A stretch of DNA of 64,000 nt from Streptococcus mitis (GCF_001579045.1 NZ_KQ970265.1:94571-158570); one strand, 5' to 3'; positions 24,459 through 35,037 are shown, numbered from the stretch's first letter. Numbers and translations are program-made. Notes: a model not told the origin generated them from the letters alone.

Positions 24459-25811
24459 TTATGCCTCCCTCTTTGAGATACTTGAAAATTTATTGTATTC
24501 TTTTTGGAAAATTAATTCCACCGTTCCACGAGCTCCACTACGGTTTTTCTCGATAATAACTTCTACCTTATTATTTGGTATGCCTTCCTCTTCTGCACCA
24601 CCACGCTCATAGTAATCGTCACGATAGAGAAAAGCTACGATATCAGCATCCTGCTCAATAGACCCAGATTCACGAATATCAGACAAGACCGGTCTCTTGT
24701 CCTGACGTTGTTCTACACCACGAGAAAGCTGACTTAGAGCAATTACTGGAACTTTCAGTTCCTTGGCTAGGATTTTCAACTGACGTGAAATTTCTGAAAC
24801 CTCTTGTTGACGATTTTCCCGACCAGTTCCCGTGATAAGCTGCAAGTAATCTATCAAAATCAAACCAAGATTACCCGTTTCTTGAGCAAGTTTGCGTGAG
24901 CGAGAACGAATCTCTGTAATCCGAATCCCTGGCGTATCATCGATATAGATACTTGCATTCGCTAGATTCCCTTGAGCAATGGTATATTTTTGCCACTCCT
25001 CATCAGTCAATTGACCCGTACGGATAGAATGCGATTCTACCAAACCTTCTGCCGCCAACATACGATCCACTAGACTTTCCGCACCCATTTCGAGTGAAAA
25101 AATAGCAACCGTTTTGTCCAACTTGGTCCCAATATTCTGAGCGATATTCAAGGCAAAGGCTGTCTTACCAACCGCCGGACGGGCTGCTAGGATAATCAAC
25201 TCCTCCTCATGAAATCCAGTCGTCATACGATCCAAGTCACGATAGCCTGTCGCAATACCTGTAATATCGGTCGTTTGTTGCGAGCGAGCTTCCAGATTTC
25301 CAAAGTTGACATTCAACACATCTCGAATATTCTTAAATCCACTTCGATTAGCATTTTCGCTGACATCAATCAGACCTTTTTCTGCCTGAGCAATAATTTC
25401 ATCAGCTGGTTGCGAAGCCTCGTAAGCTTGATTGACAGACTCTGTCAACTTGGAGATTAATCGCCGTAGCATAGCCTTTTCTGCAACAATTTTAGCATAA
25501 TACTCCGCATTAGCAGAAGTTGGCACAGAATTGACAATTTCAACCAGGTAAGACAAGCCACCAATATTCTGTAAATCGCCTTGATTATCAAGAATAGTAC
25601 GAACCGTTGTTGCATCTATGGCATCGCCACGATCGGATAAATCAACCATGGCTTGGAAAATCAAGCGATGGGCATACTTAAAAAAGTCCCGAGACTCAAT
25701 ATATTCTCGCACAAAAACAAGCTTACTCTCATCAATAAAGATAGCCCCTAAAACGGATTGCTCAGCTAAGATATCTTGAGGTTGTACTCGTAACTCTTCT
25801 ACTTCTGCCAT
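24459..25811 (-). CDS. dnaC: Replicative DNA helicase (DnaB family; named dnaC or dnaB)
   Basis: 450 residues. The N-terminal primase-interaction domain (about 1-130) is followed by a RecA-like helicase core with Walker A 'AARPAVGKTAFALN', 'GLILIDYLQLI' and the 'SQLSRGVEQR' region. It is the hexameric fork helicase loaded at oriC. It lies between rplI and veg. Confidence 0.95.
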   Translation of the reverse strand: MAEVEELRVQPQDILAEQSVLGAIFIDESKLVFVREYIESRDFFKYAHRLIFQAMVDLSDRGDAIDATTVRTILDNQGDLQNIGGLSYLVEIVNSVPTSANAEYYAKIVAEKAMLRRLISKLTESVNQAYEASQPADEIIAQAEKGLIDVSENANRSGFKNIRDVLNVNFGNLEARSQQTTDITGIATGYRDLDRMTTGFHEEELIILAARPAVGKTAFALNIAQNIGTKLDKTVAIFSLEMGAESLVDRMLAAEGLVESHSIRTGQLTDEEWQKYTIAQGNLANASIYIDDTPGIRITEIRSRSRKLAQETGNLGLILIDYLQLITGTGRENRQQEVSEISRQLKILAKELKVPVIALSQLSRGVEQRQDKRPVLSDIRESGSIEQDADIVAFLYRDDYYERGGAEEEGIPNNKVEVIIEKNRSGARGTVELIFQKEYNKFSSISKREA

Positions 25812-25854
25812 CAGACTTCCCTTCCTTTTACAATCTTGTCAAGAAGATGTAAAT

Positions 25855-26307
25855 TTATCCTTCTTTCACACGAAGATTGATTACACTTGTGATATCTTGA
25901 TAGATTTTCACTGGCACATCAATCAAACCAACCGCTCGAATCGGAGCTTGTACTTGAATATGACGTTTATCAATTTTAATTCCAAATTGCTTTTGCAATT
26001 CTTCTGCAATCTTCTTATTCGTAATTGAACCAAAAGTACGGCCATCTGGACCAACTTTTTCAACAAATTCTACAACAGTTTCTTCTGCTTCAAGTTGTGC
26101 TTTAATTGCTTTTGCTTCTGCAATCATCTCAGCGTGAGCTTTTTCTTCAGATTTTTGTTTACCACGAAGCTCACCTACCGCTTGAGCAGTCGCTTCTTTA
26201 GCTAGGTTCTTTTTGATAAGAAAGTTTTGTGCATATCCTGTTGGTACTTCCTTAATTTCGCCTTTTTTACCTTTTCCTTTAACATCTGCTAAAAAGATGA
26301 CTTTCAT
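25855..26307 (-). CDS. rplI: 50S ribosomal protein L9
   Basis: 150 residues. The N-terminal L9 domain reads '[34 protein letters not shown]', then a long helix and the C-terminal rRNA-binding domain. The start overlaps the gdpP stop by 4 nt. Confidence 0.97.
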   Translation of the reverse strand: MKVIFLADVKGKGKKGEIKEVPTGYAQNFLIKKNLAKEATAQAVGELRGKQKSEEKAHAEMIAEAKAIKAQLEAEETVVEFVEKVGPDGRTFGSITNKKIAEELQKQFGIKIDKRHIQVQAPIRAVGLIDVPVKIYQDITSVINLRVKEG

Positions 26308-28277
26308 TCTTCTTTCTCCTTTTCCTTTATTTCGTTTAATACAATTTCTGTCAGTTTTTCACCTGCTTTCGACAAGGTTAAATCCTTAATTTGAGCTGCT
26401 GCTAAATTAAAGTGGCCTCCACCTCCCAGCTCTTCCATAATTCGTTGTACATTCAGTTTACTACGACTTCGAGCTGAGATAGAGATAAATCCTTGTGTAT
26501 TCTTCGCAAGAACAAAACTCGCTTCAATACCTGACATAGCTAACATGGCATCTGCTGCCTTACTAATAACAACTGTGTCATAGCATTTCGAGTCCTTAGC
26601 CTCTGCTATTAGTACATCTGAACCTAATTTACGCCCCTGTAAAATAAGTTCATTTACCTCACGATATTCTTCAAAATCTGTCGCAGCCATTTCCTGGATA
26701 GCAATACTATCACTTCCTCTCGTTCTAAGATAGCTAGCAACATCAAATGTCCGACTAGTCACCCGTGAGGTGAAATTTTTAGTATCTAACATCATACCAG
26801 CCATCAAGACGCTTGCTTGCATACGACTCAAACGATTTTTCTTAGAATTCTGGAACTGTAGCAATTCCGTTACCAACTCACTAGCACTACTTGCACCACT
26901 TTCAATATAAGTAATAACTGCATTATCTGGGAAATCCTGATCCCTTCTATGGTGGTCAATAACAATAGTTTGGGTAAACAAATCATAAAAATCTTTTGAT
27001 AAAGTTAAAGCTGTCTTTGAATGGTCTACAAGAATCAACAAAGAACGATTGGTCACCATCCCCATTGCATCCTTAACAGACAACAACTTCGTAACTCCTT
27101 CTTTTTCTAAGAATGAAACAGCTCGTTCAATATCTGGTGACATTTGTTCTTCGTCATAAATAGCATAGCTATTTTCAGTCACATTGCTGGCAAACAACTG
27201 CATACCTACAGCAGAGCCCAAAGCATCCATATCTAGATTTTTGTGGCCAACTACAAAAACCTGATCCACACTCCGAATCTTATCTGAAATAGCTGTCATC
27301 ATAGCGCGCGTACGAGTCCGTGTACGCTTGATTGAGGCAGCAGACCCACCACCAAAATAAACTGGATTTTTCGTTTCGTCATTCTCCTTGACAACCACCT
27401 GGTCTCCACCACGCACTTCAGCCAAGTTCAGGTTGAGCAATGCAACTTTCCCTATCTCATCATGATTTCCATCACCATAAGAAAATCCCATACTTAAGGT
27501 CAAAGGCAGCTGTCTCTGTTTCGCCTCTTCTCTGAAAGCATCAATAACAGAAAATTTATCATTCATCAATCCCTCAAGTACCGTATAATCCGTAAATAGA
27601 TAAAAACGGTCCATACTCACTCGACGGGAGAACATGGCATGTTTTCCAGCAAATTCTGAAACAAAATTGGCTACAAAACTATTAATATGACTGATATCAG
27701 ACTCCGATGTTTCATCTTCTAAGTCATCGTAGTTGTCAACAGAAACAATCCCAATCACAGGTCGACTTGTCACTAACTCAACAGTCGCTTCGTATTCTCC
27801 AGACACATCAAAGAAATAAAGAACTCCAGATACCTTGTCCATATGAACCGAATAACGGATTTCACCTAAGGTGGCATAAGAACCTGGATTCCCCACAGAC
27901 GCCTTTATAATTGTTTGAATTAATGCAACATCAATCTCGCCCACTTCATTAGTCAAAATCAATTCAGCATAAGGATTATACCATTCAACTTCACCTGACG
28001 ACAAGTCTAATTTAATAACTCCAACAGGCATCTGTTCTAACAAGGTTGTCAAACTTTCTTCAGCTTGGTGGTTTACATACTGGATTTGTTCTACTTCACT
28101 CCTTGAGTAGTAGTCTCTCTGATGAATGAATAATAAACTATATGAACCCAAAATAAGTAGGAAAAGAAATAGCGTTACCAGTGTATTCGTTACAAAAACA
28201 AGTTGCACAGATAGCACTCCGAACGCCACTATTCCTAATATTAAGGGGAAAATAGGACTTACATAAAATTTTTTCAT
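26304..28277 (-). CDS. gdpP: Cyclic-di-AMP phosphodiesterase GdpP (membrane PAS-GGDEF-DHH)
   Basis: 657 residues from the ATG at 28277, with AGAGGT upstream. Two TM helices lie at about 5-50, followed by a PAS-like domain, a degenerate GGDEF domain and a DHH-DHHA1 phosphodiesterase with '[13 protein letters not shown]', 'VDHSKTALT', 'IDHHRRDQ' and '[12 protein letters not shown]'. It hydrolyses c-di-AMP and controls osmotic and wall homeostasis. A longer frame to 28298 lacks a better RBS. Confidence 0.93.
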   Translation of the reverse strand: MKKFYVSPIFPLILGIVAFGVLSVQLVFVTNTLVTLFLFLLILGSYSLLFIHQRDYYSRSEVEQIQYVNHQAEESLTTLLEQMPVGVIKLDLSSGEVEWYNPYAELILTNEVGEIDVALIQTIIKASVGNPGSYATLGEIRYSVHMDKVSGVLYFFDVSGEYEATVELVTSRPVIGIVSVDNYDDLEDETSESDISHINSFVANFVSEFAGKHAMFSRRVSMDRFYLFTDYTVLEGLMNDKFSVIDAFREEAKQRQLPLTLSMGFSYGDGNHDEIGKVALLNLNLAEVRGGDQVVVKENDETKNPVYFGGGSAASIKRTRTRTRAMMTAISDKIRSVDQVFVVGHKNLDMDALGSAVGMQLFASNVTENSYAIYDEEQMSPDIERAVSFLEKEGVTKLLSVKDAMGMVTNRSLLILVDHSKTALTLSKDFYDLFTQTIVIDHHRRDQDFPDNAVITYIESGASSASELVTELLQFQNSKKNRLSRMQASVLMAGMMLDTKNFTSRVTSRTFDVASYLRTRGSDSIAIQEMAATDFEEYREVNELILQGRKLGSDVLIAEAKDSKCYDTVVISKAADAMLAMSGIEASFVLAKNTQGFISISARSRSKLNVQRIMEELGGGGHFNLAAAQIKDLTLSKAGEKLTEIVLNEIKEKEKEE

Positions 28278-28363
28278 TCCAAACCTCTTGGCACCCATTA
28301 TACCATAATAACCACCAAAAAGCGACTTTTTAAAAGTGTAATCAGTAATTCTATCAATTATAA

Positions 28364-28396
28364 GAAAAAGGAGGTTTACAATTCAGTAAACCTCCC
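28364..28396 (-). terminator. Terminator of hpf
   Basis: GGAGGTTTAC (28370-28379) pairs with GTAAACCTCC (28386-28395) and the minus-strand tail is TTTTTC. Confidence 0.88.
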
Positions 28397-28412
28397 TTTA
28401 CACATATTGAAA

Positions 28413-28961
28413 TTAAGATTCTTTAACTTCTAACAAACCAATTTCGCCATCTTCACGACGATAAATCACATTAGTTGTTTGATCTTCAACATCCACATAG
28501 ATAAAGAAATCATGTCCCAACAAATCCATCTGTAGAATAGCTTCTTCCAAATCCATTGGTTTTAAATCAATTTGTTTTGAACGAACAACTCTAGATTGGA
28601 CAACATTTGGATCTTCCACCAAAGCATCTGTAAATAATTGACTAGTTGCTACCTTATTTTTATTTTTACGCTCGATTTTTGTTTTATTTTTACGAATCTG
28701 ACGTTCAATTTTATCGGTTACAAGGTCAATTGAACCATACATATCTTGAGACACATCTTCTGCACGAAGAGTAATTGAACCAAGTGGAATCGTCACCTCC
28801 ACTTTAGCAGTTTTTTCACGATACACCTTCAAGTTAACTCGAGCATCCAACTCTTGTTCAGCTTGAAAATACTTTTCGATCTTTTCGAGTTTAGAAACTA
28901 CATAATCACGAATTGCTTCTGTTACTTCTAGGTTTTCACCACGGATACTATATTTAATCAT
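28413..28961 (-). CDS. hpf: Long-form ribosome hibernation promoting factor
   Basis: 182 residues. The N-terminal S30AE/HPF domain (about 1-100, 'MIKYSIRGENLEVTEAIRDYV') joins the C-terminal dimerisation domain ('KPMDLEEAILQMDLLGHDFFIYVDVEDQTTNVIYRREDGEIGLLE') that defines the long form. It dimerises 70S ribosomes in stationary phase. It follows the comF operon but has its own start signals and terminator. Confidence 0.94.
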   Translation of the reverse strand: MIKYSIRGENLEVTEAIRDYVVSKLEKIEKYFQAEQELDARVNLKVYREKTAKVEVTIPLGSITLRAEDVSQDMYGSIDLVTDKIERQIRKNKTKIERKNKNKVATSQLFTDALVEDPNVVQSRVVRSKQIDLKPMDLEEAILQMDLLGHDFFIYVDVEDQTTNVIYRREDGEIGLLEVKES

Positions 28962-29040
28962 ATGAGTACCTTCTTTCTAAACATTTTTGTTTTTCTGATT
29001 TCATTATAACGCTTTCATTTTATTTTTGCAAATTTTTTCC

Positions 29041-29703
29041 TCATCTTACAAGGGAAAATGTTTTTACATCCTTAGCACCAGCTTCTTCCAACAGTTTCTT
29101 AACACGATTTATAGTTGCTCCTGTAGTATAGATATCATCTATAAGTAGGATTTTTTTAGGAATAGTGACTCCACTTTTAATAAAGAAAGGAAGTTCTGTC
29201 CCCAAGCGCTCTGAGCGACTTTTAGAAGAACTGGCTCTCTCTTCTCTTTTCTCTAATAAATCCAGATACTCAAAGCCTGCTGCCTCTACCAAGCTCTCAA
29301 CCTGATTAAATCCTCTGTTAGCATATCTATCAGGACTTAGGGGAATTACAACAAATTGATACTCTTTGTACTTTTTCAACTCCTCACTTAAAAATGAAGC
29401 GAAAACTTTTCTTAACAGGAAATCCCCATCAAACTTATACCGACTGAAAAAATCCTTCATAGCTTGATTGTAAGTAAAAATCGCTCTATGACTGACTTCA
29501 ACTCCTTCTTTACACCAAAGTTGACAATCTTGACACTTTGTTGACAAACCTGTTTTCATACAATTTGGACAGTTCTCTTCCCCAATTCTTTCAAAAGTAG
29601 AATCACAGTCTGAACAAAGACAAGAATCATCATTCCTCAGAAGTAATAGACTACTAAAAGTTAAAACAGTCTTCATAATCTGCCCACATAACAAGCACTT
29701 CAT
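29041..29703 (-). CDS. comFC: ComFC, phosphoribosyltransferase-like competence protein
   Basis: 220 residues. N-terminal zinc cysteines (CLLCGQ, CSDC, CPNC, CQDC) precede a phosphoribosyltransferase fold with the PRPP loop 'ILLIDDIYTTGATINR'. It works with ComFA in DNA uptake. It overlaps comFA by 4 nt and is expressed from the comFA com-box. Confidence 0.93.
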   Translation of the reverse strand: MKCLLCGQIMKTVLTFSSLLLLRNDDSCLCSDCDSTFERIGEENCPNCMKTGLSTKCQDCQLWCKEGVEVSHRAIFTYNQAMKDFFSRYKFDGDFLLRKVFASFLSEELKKYKEYQFVVIPLSPDRYANRGFNQVESLVEAAGFEYLDLLEKREERASSSKSRSERLGTELPFFIKSGVTIPKKILLIDDIYTTGATINRVKKLLEEAGAKDVKTFSLVR

Positions 29704-30998
29704 AGACCAGCCTCCTTATTCATCATCTGAATTTCCTTAATCGCCTTCTTGATTGAAGCATTTAACCCATCATGGAAGAAAAGCAAATCTCCTGTCGGTC
29801 TATCCATACTTCGCCCAACTCGTCCACCAATCTGAATCAAGCTAGACTTGGTAAAAAGGCGATGATTGGCCTCTACTACGAAAACATCCACACAAGGGAA
29901 GGTAACCCCACGCTCCAAGATTGTCGTACTGATAAGTATTGTCAGTGCTCCATCTCGAAAAGCTTGTACCTGCTCTAATCGATCTTCTGTGATAGAAGAG
30001 ACAAATCCAATTTTCTCATTTGGAAATTGCTCCTGTAAGATTTCTTTTAACTGCTCCCCTTTCTTAATTTCTGAAGCAAAAATGAGTAACGGATAAGCTG
30101 TCTTTCTCTGCTTATCAATATAGGACTTTAACTTTGGCGACAAACACTTCTTATCTAAATAGCGATTAAAATCCGATAACCAAACTGGCTTAGGAATAAT
30201 CAATGGATTCCCATGGAACCGTCTCGGTAAACTCAGTCTTTTTAGTTCTCCTAAACGGACCTTTTTATCTAACTCATCGGTAGAAGTTGCTGTTAAAAAG
30301 ATTCTCAAGCCATTCTCCTTTACACTATTCTTGACAGCATGGTAAAGCGTAGAATTGTCAACATAAGGAAAGGCATCCACTTCATCCACTATCAGCAAAT
30401 CAAAAGCTTGATAAAACTTCAATAACTGATGGGTCGTCGCAACAACTAGTGGTGTTCGAAAATACGGCTCTGATTCTCCGTGTAGTAAAGATATCTTGCA
30501 AGCAAAATCCTGCTGCAGGCGCTTGTACAGCTCCAAACAAACATCTATGCGAGGACTAGCCAAACAAACTGCACCACCCCTATTAATCACCTTAGCCACA
30601 ACTTGATAAATCATTTCTGTCTTTCCAGCCCCTGTCACCGCATGAACTAAAGTTGGCTCTTGCTTGTCTACTGCTTGAATCAGTCCCTCTGATACCTTCT
30701 CTTGAAAAGGAGTTAATTGACCACGCCACTTAAGAACATCTTGCTTCGGAAAATCCTCCTGCGGAAAATAGTATAAAGATTGATCACTCCTAACTCTCTT
30801 CATCAGTAAACACTCCCTACAATAGTAAGCACCGATGGGCAAATACCATTCATCTAAAATAGCACTATCACAACGTTGACAGAAAAGTTTCCCCTTCTCC
30901 TTTCTCATTGCTGGAAGTTTCTCTGCTAACTGACATTCCTCTTTAGTTAATTCATTCTCAGTAAACAAACGACCGAGATAATTTGGATTTACTTTCAT
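29700..30998 (-). CDS. comFA: ComFA, DEAD-box-like DNA uptake ATPase
   Basis: 432 residues. An N-terminal zinc finger (CQRC...CREC) precedes a superfamily 2 core: Walker A 'HAVTGAGKTEM', DEAD-like 'IVDEVDAF', 'LTATS' and 'QIGGRVGRS'. It drives single-stranded DNA through the membrane in competent cells. The only promoter signal is a perfect com-box ending 7 nt before the ATG, with no Shine-Dalgarno between, so the mRNA is probably leaderless. Confidence 0.95.
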   Translation of the reverse strand: MKVNPNYLGRLFTENELTKEECQLAEKLPAMRKEKGKLFCQRCDSAILDEWYLPIGAYYCRECLLMKRVRSDQSLYYFPQEDFPKQDVLKWRGQLTPFQEKVSEGLIQAVDKQEPTLVHAVTGAGKTEMIYQVVAKVINRGGAVCLASPRIDVCLELYKRLQQDFACKISLLHGESEPYFRTPLVVATTHQLLKFYQAFDLLIVDEVDAFPYVDNSTLYHAVKNSVKENGLRIFLTATSTDELDKKVRLGELKRLSLPRRFHGNPLIIPKPVWLSDFNRYLDKKCLSPKLKSYIDKQRKTAYPLLIFASEIKKGEQLKEILQEQFPNEKIGFVSSITEDRLEQVQAFRDGALTILISTTILERGVTFPCVDVFVVEANHRLFTKSSLIQIGGRVGRSMDRPTGDLLFFHDGLNASIKKAIKEIQMMNKEAGL

Positions 30999-31005
30999 AC
31001 TTCTT

Positions 31006-31013
31006 TATTCGTA
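31006..31013 (-). promoter_or_regulatory. Com-box of the comFA-comFC operon
   Basis: The minus strand reads TTTTTACGAATA: a T tract followed by the exact TACGAATA element. Its end is 7 nt from the comFA ATG. Confidence 0.9.
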
Positions 31014-31042
31014 AAAACCTAGCGCTTTAGATGATTTTTTAG

Positions 31043-31048
31043 TACAAT
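31043..31048 (+). promoter_or_regulatory. -10 element of yigZ
   Basis: TACAAT lies 6 nt before the yigZ ATG at 31055, with no ribosome binding site between. No good -35 was found. Confidence 0.45.
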
Positions 31049-31054
31049 TAAATC

Positions 31055-31690
31055 ATGGAATTTAGAACAATTATAGAGGACGGACAAGTCCAAGAAGAAA
31101 TCAAAAAATCCCGCTTTATCTGTCATGCCAAGCGTGTTTATAGCGAAGAAGAGGCTCGTGACTTCATTACTGCCATCAAGAAAGAGCACTACAAAGCTAC
31201 GCATAACTGCTCTGCCTTCATTATTGGGGAACGTAGTGAAATCAAACGGACAAGTGATGATGGTGAACCTAGTGGTACTGCTGGCGTTCCCATGCTTGGG
31301 GTACTAGAAAATCACAATCTCACCAATATCTGTGTGGTAGTGACACGCTACTTTGGTGGTATTAAACTAGGCGCTGGAGGACTGATTCGTGCTTACGCCG
31401 GCAGTGTCGCCTTAGCTGTCAAAGAAATTGGCATCATTGAAATAAAAGAACAAGCTGGCATTGCTATTCAAATGTCTTACGCTCAGTACCAAGAATACAG
31501 TAACTTCCTTAAAGAACATGATCTCATGGAACTGGATACAAACTTTACAGATCAAGTCTATACGATGATTTATGTTGATAAAGAAGAAACAGAAACTATT
31601 AAAGCTGCACTTGTAGAGTTTTTTAATGGAAAAGTCACTTTAACTGATCAAGGTTTACGAGAAGTTGAAGTTCCTGTAAACTTAGTGTAA
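31055..31690 (+). CDS. yigZ: IMPACT family protein YigZ
   Basis: 211 residues. The N-terminal UPF0029/IMPACT domain shows 'KSRFICHAKRV', 'GERSEIKRTSDDGEPSGTAGVPML' and 'VVTRYFGGIKLGAGGLIRAY'; a C-terminal DUF1949 domain follows. The biochemical role is unsettled; relatives are linked to translation control. It is divergent from comFA with about 55 nt between start codons. Confidence 0.92.
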   Translation: MEFRTIIEDGQVQEEIKKSRFICHAKRVYSEEEARDFITAIKKEHYKATHNCSAFIIGERSEIKRTSDDGEPSGTAGVPMLGVLENHNLTNICVVVTRYFGGIKLGAGGLIRAYAGSVALAVKEIGIIEIKEQAGIAIQMSYAQYQEYSNFLKEHDLMELDTNFTDQVYTMIYVDKEETETIKAALVEFFNGKVTLTDQGLREVEVPVNLV

Positions 31691-31886
31691 ATAATAGATA
31701 ATGCAGTGTTTCACTGACATTCTCACCACTACTTTAATTAGCAACATAAAAAGATACTTGCCAAGACCCACTAGAAAATGAAGCAATTCAAAAAGAAAAC
31801 AGATATCGTTCCACTTTACACCTATTTACTAGAATTAGCTTATCACAATCGCTTGAAAATTAACTGCTTAGACCTATGATATAAAA
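31691..31886. other. Intergenic region with a possible gene remnant
   Basis: Apart from a 33-codon open frame (31779-31880, 'MKQFKKKTDIVPLYTYLLELAYHNRLKINC...') without a clear RBS, nothing is seen. The frame may be debris of a lost gene or mobile element; I do not recognise it. Confidence 0.3.
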
Positions 31887-31911
31887 AAATCCTATCACTT
31901 CGATAGGATTT
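31887..31911. terminator. Terminator hairpin upstream of cysK
   Basis: AAATCCTATC (31887-31896) pairs with GATAGGATTT (31902-31911), with flanking A and T runs. Confidence 0.8.
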
Positions 31912-31917
31912 CTATAT

Positions 31918-31946
31918 TTTACAAATGGTATAGATAGCGTTATACT
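31918..31946 (+). promoter_or_regulatory. Promoter of cysK
   Basis: TTTACA (31918-31923), 17-bp spacer, TATACT (31941-31946), then AGAGG before the ATG at 31976. Confidence 0.8.
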
Positions 31947-31975
31947 AGAAATATCTTATACAAAGAGGTATTCAT

Positions 31976-32902
31976 ATGTCTATTTATAACAACATTACTG
32001 AATTAATCGGTCAAACTCCGATTGTTAAACTCAACAACATCGTGCCAGAAGGGGCTGCAGACGTCTATGTAAAACTTGAAGCATTCAACCCTGGTTCTTC
32101 TGTAAAAGATCGTATTGCTCTTAGCATGATTGAAAAAGCTGAACAAGACGGTATTCTGAAACCAGGTTCTACAATTGTTGAAGCAACAAGTGGAAACACT
32201 GGTATTGGACTTTCATGGGTAGGTGCTGCTAAAGGATATAAAGTTGTCATCGTTATGCCTGAAACTATGAGTGTAGAACGACGTAAGATTATCCAAGCTT
32301 ATGGAGCTGAACTCGTCCTAACTCCTGGTAGCGAAGGAATGAAAGGTGCTATTGCTAAAGCTCAAGAAATCGCTGCTGAACGTGATGGTTTCCTTCCTCT
32401 TCAATTTGACAATCCAGCTAATCCAGAAGTACACGAAAGAACAACAGGAGCTGAGATATTAGCTGCTTTCGGTAAAGATGGATTAGATGCCTTTGTTGCT
32501 GGAGTTGGTACTGGTGGAACGATTTCTGGTGTTTCTCATGCACTCAAATCAGCAAATTCAAGCATTCAAGTTTTTGCAGTAGAGGCAGACGAATCTGCTA
32601 TTCTATCTGGTGAAAAACCTGGACCACACAAAATTCAAGGTATCTCAGCTGGATTTATTCCTGATACACTGGATACAAAGGCTTATGATGGTATCGTTCG
32701 TGTAACATCAGACGATGCACTAGCACTCGGCCGTGAAATTGGTGGAAAAGAAGGATTCCTTGTAGGTATCTCTTCAGCTGCAGCTATCTACGGAGCCATC
32801 GAGGTTGCCAAAAAATTAGGTACAGGTAAAAAAGTTCTTGCTCTAGCACCAGATAACGGTGAACGTTATCTCTCTACAGCACTCTATGAATTTGAAGTGT
32901 AG
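31976..32902 (+). CDS. cysK: Cysteine synthase (O-acetylserine thiol-lyase)
   Basis: A 308-residue PLP enzyme. The PLP lysine is in '[11 protein letters not shown]', with the substrate loop 'TSGNTGIGL' and the phosphate-binding '[10 protein letters not shown]'. It makes cysteine from O-acetylserine and sulfide. Single gene with its own promoter and terminator. Confidence 0.95.
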   Translation: MSIYNNITELIGQTPIVKLNNIVPEGAADVYVKLEAFNPGSSVKDRIALSMIEKAEQDGILKPGSTIVEATSGNTGIGLSWVGAAKGYKVVIVMPETMSVERRKIIQAYGAELVLTPGSEGMKGAIAKAQEIAAERDGFLPLQFDNPANPEVHERTTGAEILAAFGKDGLDAFVAGVGTGGTISGVSHALKSANSSIQVFAVEADESAILSGEKPGPHKIQGISAGFIPDTLDTKAYDGIVRVTSDDALALGREIGGKEGFLVGISSAAAIYGAIEVAKKLGTGKKVLALAPDNGERYLSTALYEFEV

Positions 32903-32917
32903 TCTCCTAAATACACT

Positions 32918-32941
32918 TAGCCCTTATTATAGGGCTTTTTA
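32918..32941 (+). terminator. Terminator of cysK
   Basis: AGCCCT (32919-32924) pairs with AGGGCT and TTTTTA follows. Confidence 0.8.
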
Positions 32942-32990
32942 TTTATACCTTAAAAATAGGAACATCTCCCTATAAAAAGCGACTGCATAG

Positions 32991-33018
32991 AAAAAGGAAG
33001 CAATTTGGCTTCCTTTTT
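32991..33018 (-). terminator. Terminator of rpsB-tsf
   Basis: AAAAAGGAAGC pairs with GCTTCCTTTTT around a 6-nt loop; it ends 4 nt from the tsf stop. Confidence 0.9.
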
Positions 33019-33022
33019 CTTA

Positions 33023-34063
33023 TTAGTTATTCAAGGCTGCTGCCATTGTAGCTGCAACTTCAGCTTCGAAGTCATTTGCAGCTTTTTCGATACCTTCACC
33101 AACTTCAAAGCGAGCGAACTCAACTACTGAAGCGTTAACTGATTCAAGGTATGCTTCAACTGTTTTGCTGTCATCCATGATGTATACTTGTGCAAGAAGT
33201 GTGTAAGCTTGGTCAACTTTAGTGTTGTCAAGCATGAAGCGATCCATTTTACCTGGGATGATTTTGTCCCAGATTTTTTCTGGTTTACCTTCTGCAGCCA
33301 ATTCAGCTTTGACGTCAGCTTCAGCTTGCGCAATCACTTCATCAGTCAATTGAGCTTTTGATCCATACTTCAAGTGTGGAAGAGCTGGTTTGTTAACCAT
33401 TGCACGACTTTCATTGTCTTGGTCGATTACGTGGTTCAATTGTGCCAACTCATCTTTAACGAATTGCTCATCCAATTCTTTGTAAGAAAGAACTGTTGGT
33501 TTCATCGCTGCGATGTGCATTGACAATTGTTTAGCAAGTGCTTCGTCTCCACCTTCAACAACTGAAATAACACCGATACGTCCACCGTTATGTTGGTATG
33601 CTCCAAAGTGTTGTGCATCTGTTTTTTCAATCAATGCAAAGCGACGGAATGAGATTTTTTCTCCGATAGTTGCTGTTGCAGATACGTATGCAGCTTCAAG
33701 AGTTTCACCTGAAGGCATTGTCAAAGCAAGTGCTTCTTCATTATTAGCAGGTTTTCCTTCAGCAATAACTTTAGCTGTAGTATTTACCAATTCAACGAAT
33801 TGAGCATTTTTCGCAACGAAGTCAGTTTCAGCGTTTACTTCAATAACTGCTGCAACATTACCGTTAACGTAAACACCAGTCAAACCTTCTGCAGCAACAC
33901 GGTCAGCTTTCTTAGCTGCCTTAGCCATACCTTTTTCACGAAGCAATTCAATCGCTTTTTCGATGTCACCGTCTGTTTCTACAAGCGCTTTTTTAGCGTC
34001 CATAACACCGGCACCAGATTTTTCACGCAACTCTTTTACAAGTTTAGCTGTAATTTCTGCCAT
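33023..34063 (-). CDS. tsf: Elongation factor Ts
   Basis: 346 residues. The N-terminal UBA-like segment ('[30 protein letters not shown]') and the core '[17 protein letters not shown]' are diagnostic. It exchanges GDP for GTP on EF-Tu. It follows rpsB, separated by a GC-rich hairpin. Confidence 0.97.
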   Translation of the reverse strand: MAEITAKLVKELREKSGAGVMDAKKALVETDGDIEKAIELLREKGMAKAAKKADRVAAEGLTGVYVNGNVAAVIEVNAETDFVAKNAQFVELVNTTAKVIAEGKPANNEEALALTMPSGETLEAAYVSATATIGEKISFRRFALIEKTDAQHFGAYQHNGGRIGVISVVEGGDEALAKQLSMHIAAMKPTVLSYKELDEQFVKDELAQLNHVIDQDNESRAMVNKPALPHLKYGSKAQLTDEVIAQAEADVKAELAAEGKPEKIWDKIIPGKMDRFMLDNTKVDQAYTLLAQVYIMDDSKTVEAYLESVNASVVEFARFEVGEGIEKAANDFEAEVAATMAAALNN

Positions 34064-34090
34064 TTTGATTCTCCTATATTTTTTAAAAAT

Positions 34091-34120
34091 AGGAGAGCCG
34101 GGCTAAGCCCCGCCCTCCTA
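34091..34120 (-). terminator. GC-rich intergenic hairpin between rpsB and tsf
   Basis: The minus strand folds AGGAGGGCGGGGCTTAGC / CCCGGCTCTCCT, followed by ATTTTTAAAA. It could be a partial terminator that lowers tsf relative to rpsB, or an RNA processing site. Confidence 0.55.
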
Positions 34121-34141
34121 GGTAATTACTATTTACATGAA

Positions 34142-34921
34142 TTAAGCGTTGTCGCCTTCTACAACTTCAACGATTTCTTCAATTGAATCTGCTTGAGTTT
34201 CTGAAGCTGCAAATTCTGCTTCAACCGCTGCTGCATCTTCACCTTGACGTCCTTCGATGATAGCGTCAGCCAATTTAGCTGTAATCAATTTAACAGCTCG
34301 GATAGCGTCATCGTTAGCTGGGATGATTACATCGATATCATCTGGATCAGTGTTGGTGTCAACCATCGCTACAACTGGGATTCCCAATTTCTTAGCTTCT
34401 TTAACAGCGATTTGCTCTTTATGTGGGTCAACTACGTACATAACATCTGGGATACGAGGCATATCTTCGATACCACCCAAGAATTTTTCAAGACGTGCAC
34501 GTTGTTTGTTAAGAAGTGCAACTTCTTTCTTAGGAAGAACTTCGAAAGTTCCATCTTCTTCCATACGTTTGATCTCTTTCAAACGAGCGATACGTTTTTG
34601 GATTGTTCCCCAGTTTGTAAGAGTTCCACCCAACCAACGGTGGTTAATAAAGTATTGACCTGAACGTACTGCTTCTTCAGCAACTGCATCAGCTGCTTGT
34701 TTCTTAGTACCAACGAACAATACAACTGCATCGTTAGCTGCCGCATCACGCATGAAGTCGTATGCTTGGTCAGCGTATTTTACAGTTTGTTGCAAGTCGA
34801 TAACGTGGATTCCGTTACGCTCTGTAAAGATGTATTTAGCCATCTTAGGGTTCCAGCGACGAGTTTGGTGACCAAAGTGTACACCAGCCTCAAGAAGTTG
34901 TTTCATTGAAATTACTGCCAT
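34142..34921 (-). CDS. rpsB: 30S ribosomal protein S2
   Basis: 259 residues from the ATG at 34921 ('[27 protein letters not shown]'), with AAGGAGAAA upstream. The frame extends 28 codons further upstream, but that part is leader. The acidic C-terminal tail is typical of streptococci. Confidence 0.97.
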   Translation of the reverse strand: MAVISMKQLLEAGVHFGHQTRRWNPKMAKYIFTERNGIHVIDLQQTVKYADQAYDFMRDAAANDAVVLFVGTKKQAADAVAEEAVRSGQYFINHRWLGGTLTNWGTIQKRIARLKEIKRMEEDGTFEVLPKKEVALLNKQRARLEKFLGGIEDMPRIPDVMYVVDPHKEQIAVKEAKKLGIPVVAMVDTNTDPDDIDVIIPANDDAIRAVKLITAKLADAIIEGRQGEDAAAVEAEFAASETQADSIEEIVEVVEGDNA

Positions 34922-35037
34922 GAGTATTTCTCCTTTTTGTTTTTTTCCTCTTCTTGACTTCAACTTGCAAAACGACCCAAGGGCAACTGCTTCACAATTC
35001 ATCAAGAATGAGTATTATCGTTCACACGACAATTTTC

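Noticed and set aside
34922-35005. 28-residue N-terminal extension of ribosomal protein S2
   Set aside because: S2 begins [10 protein letters not shown] with a proper RBS; the upstream part is mRNA leader.
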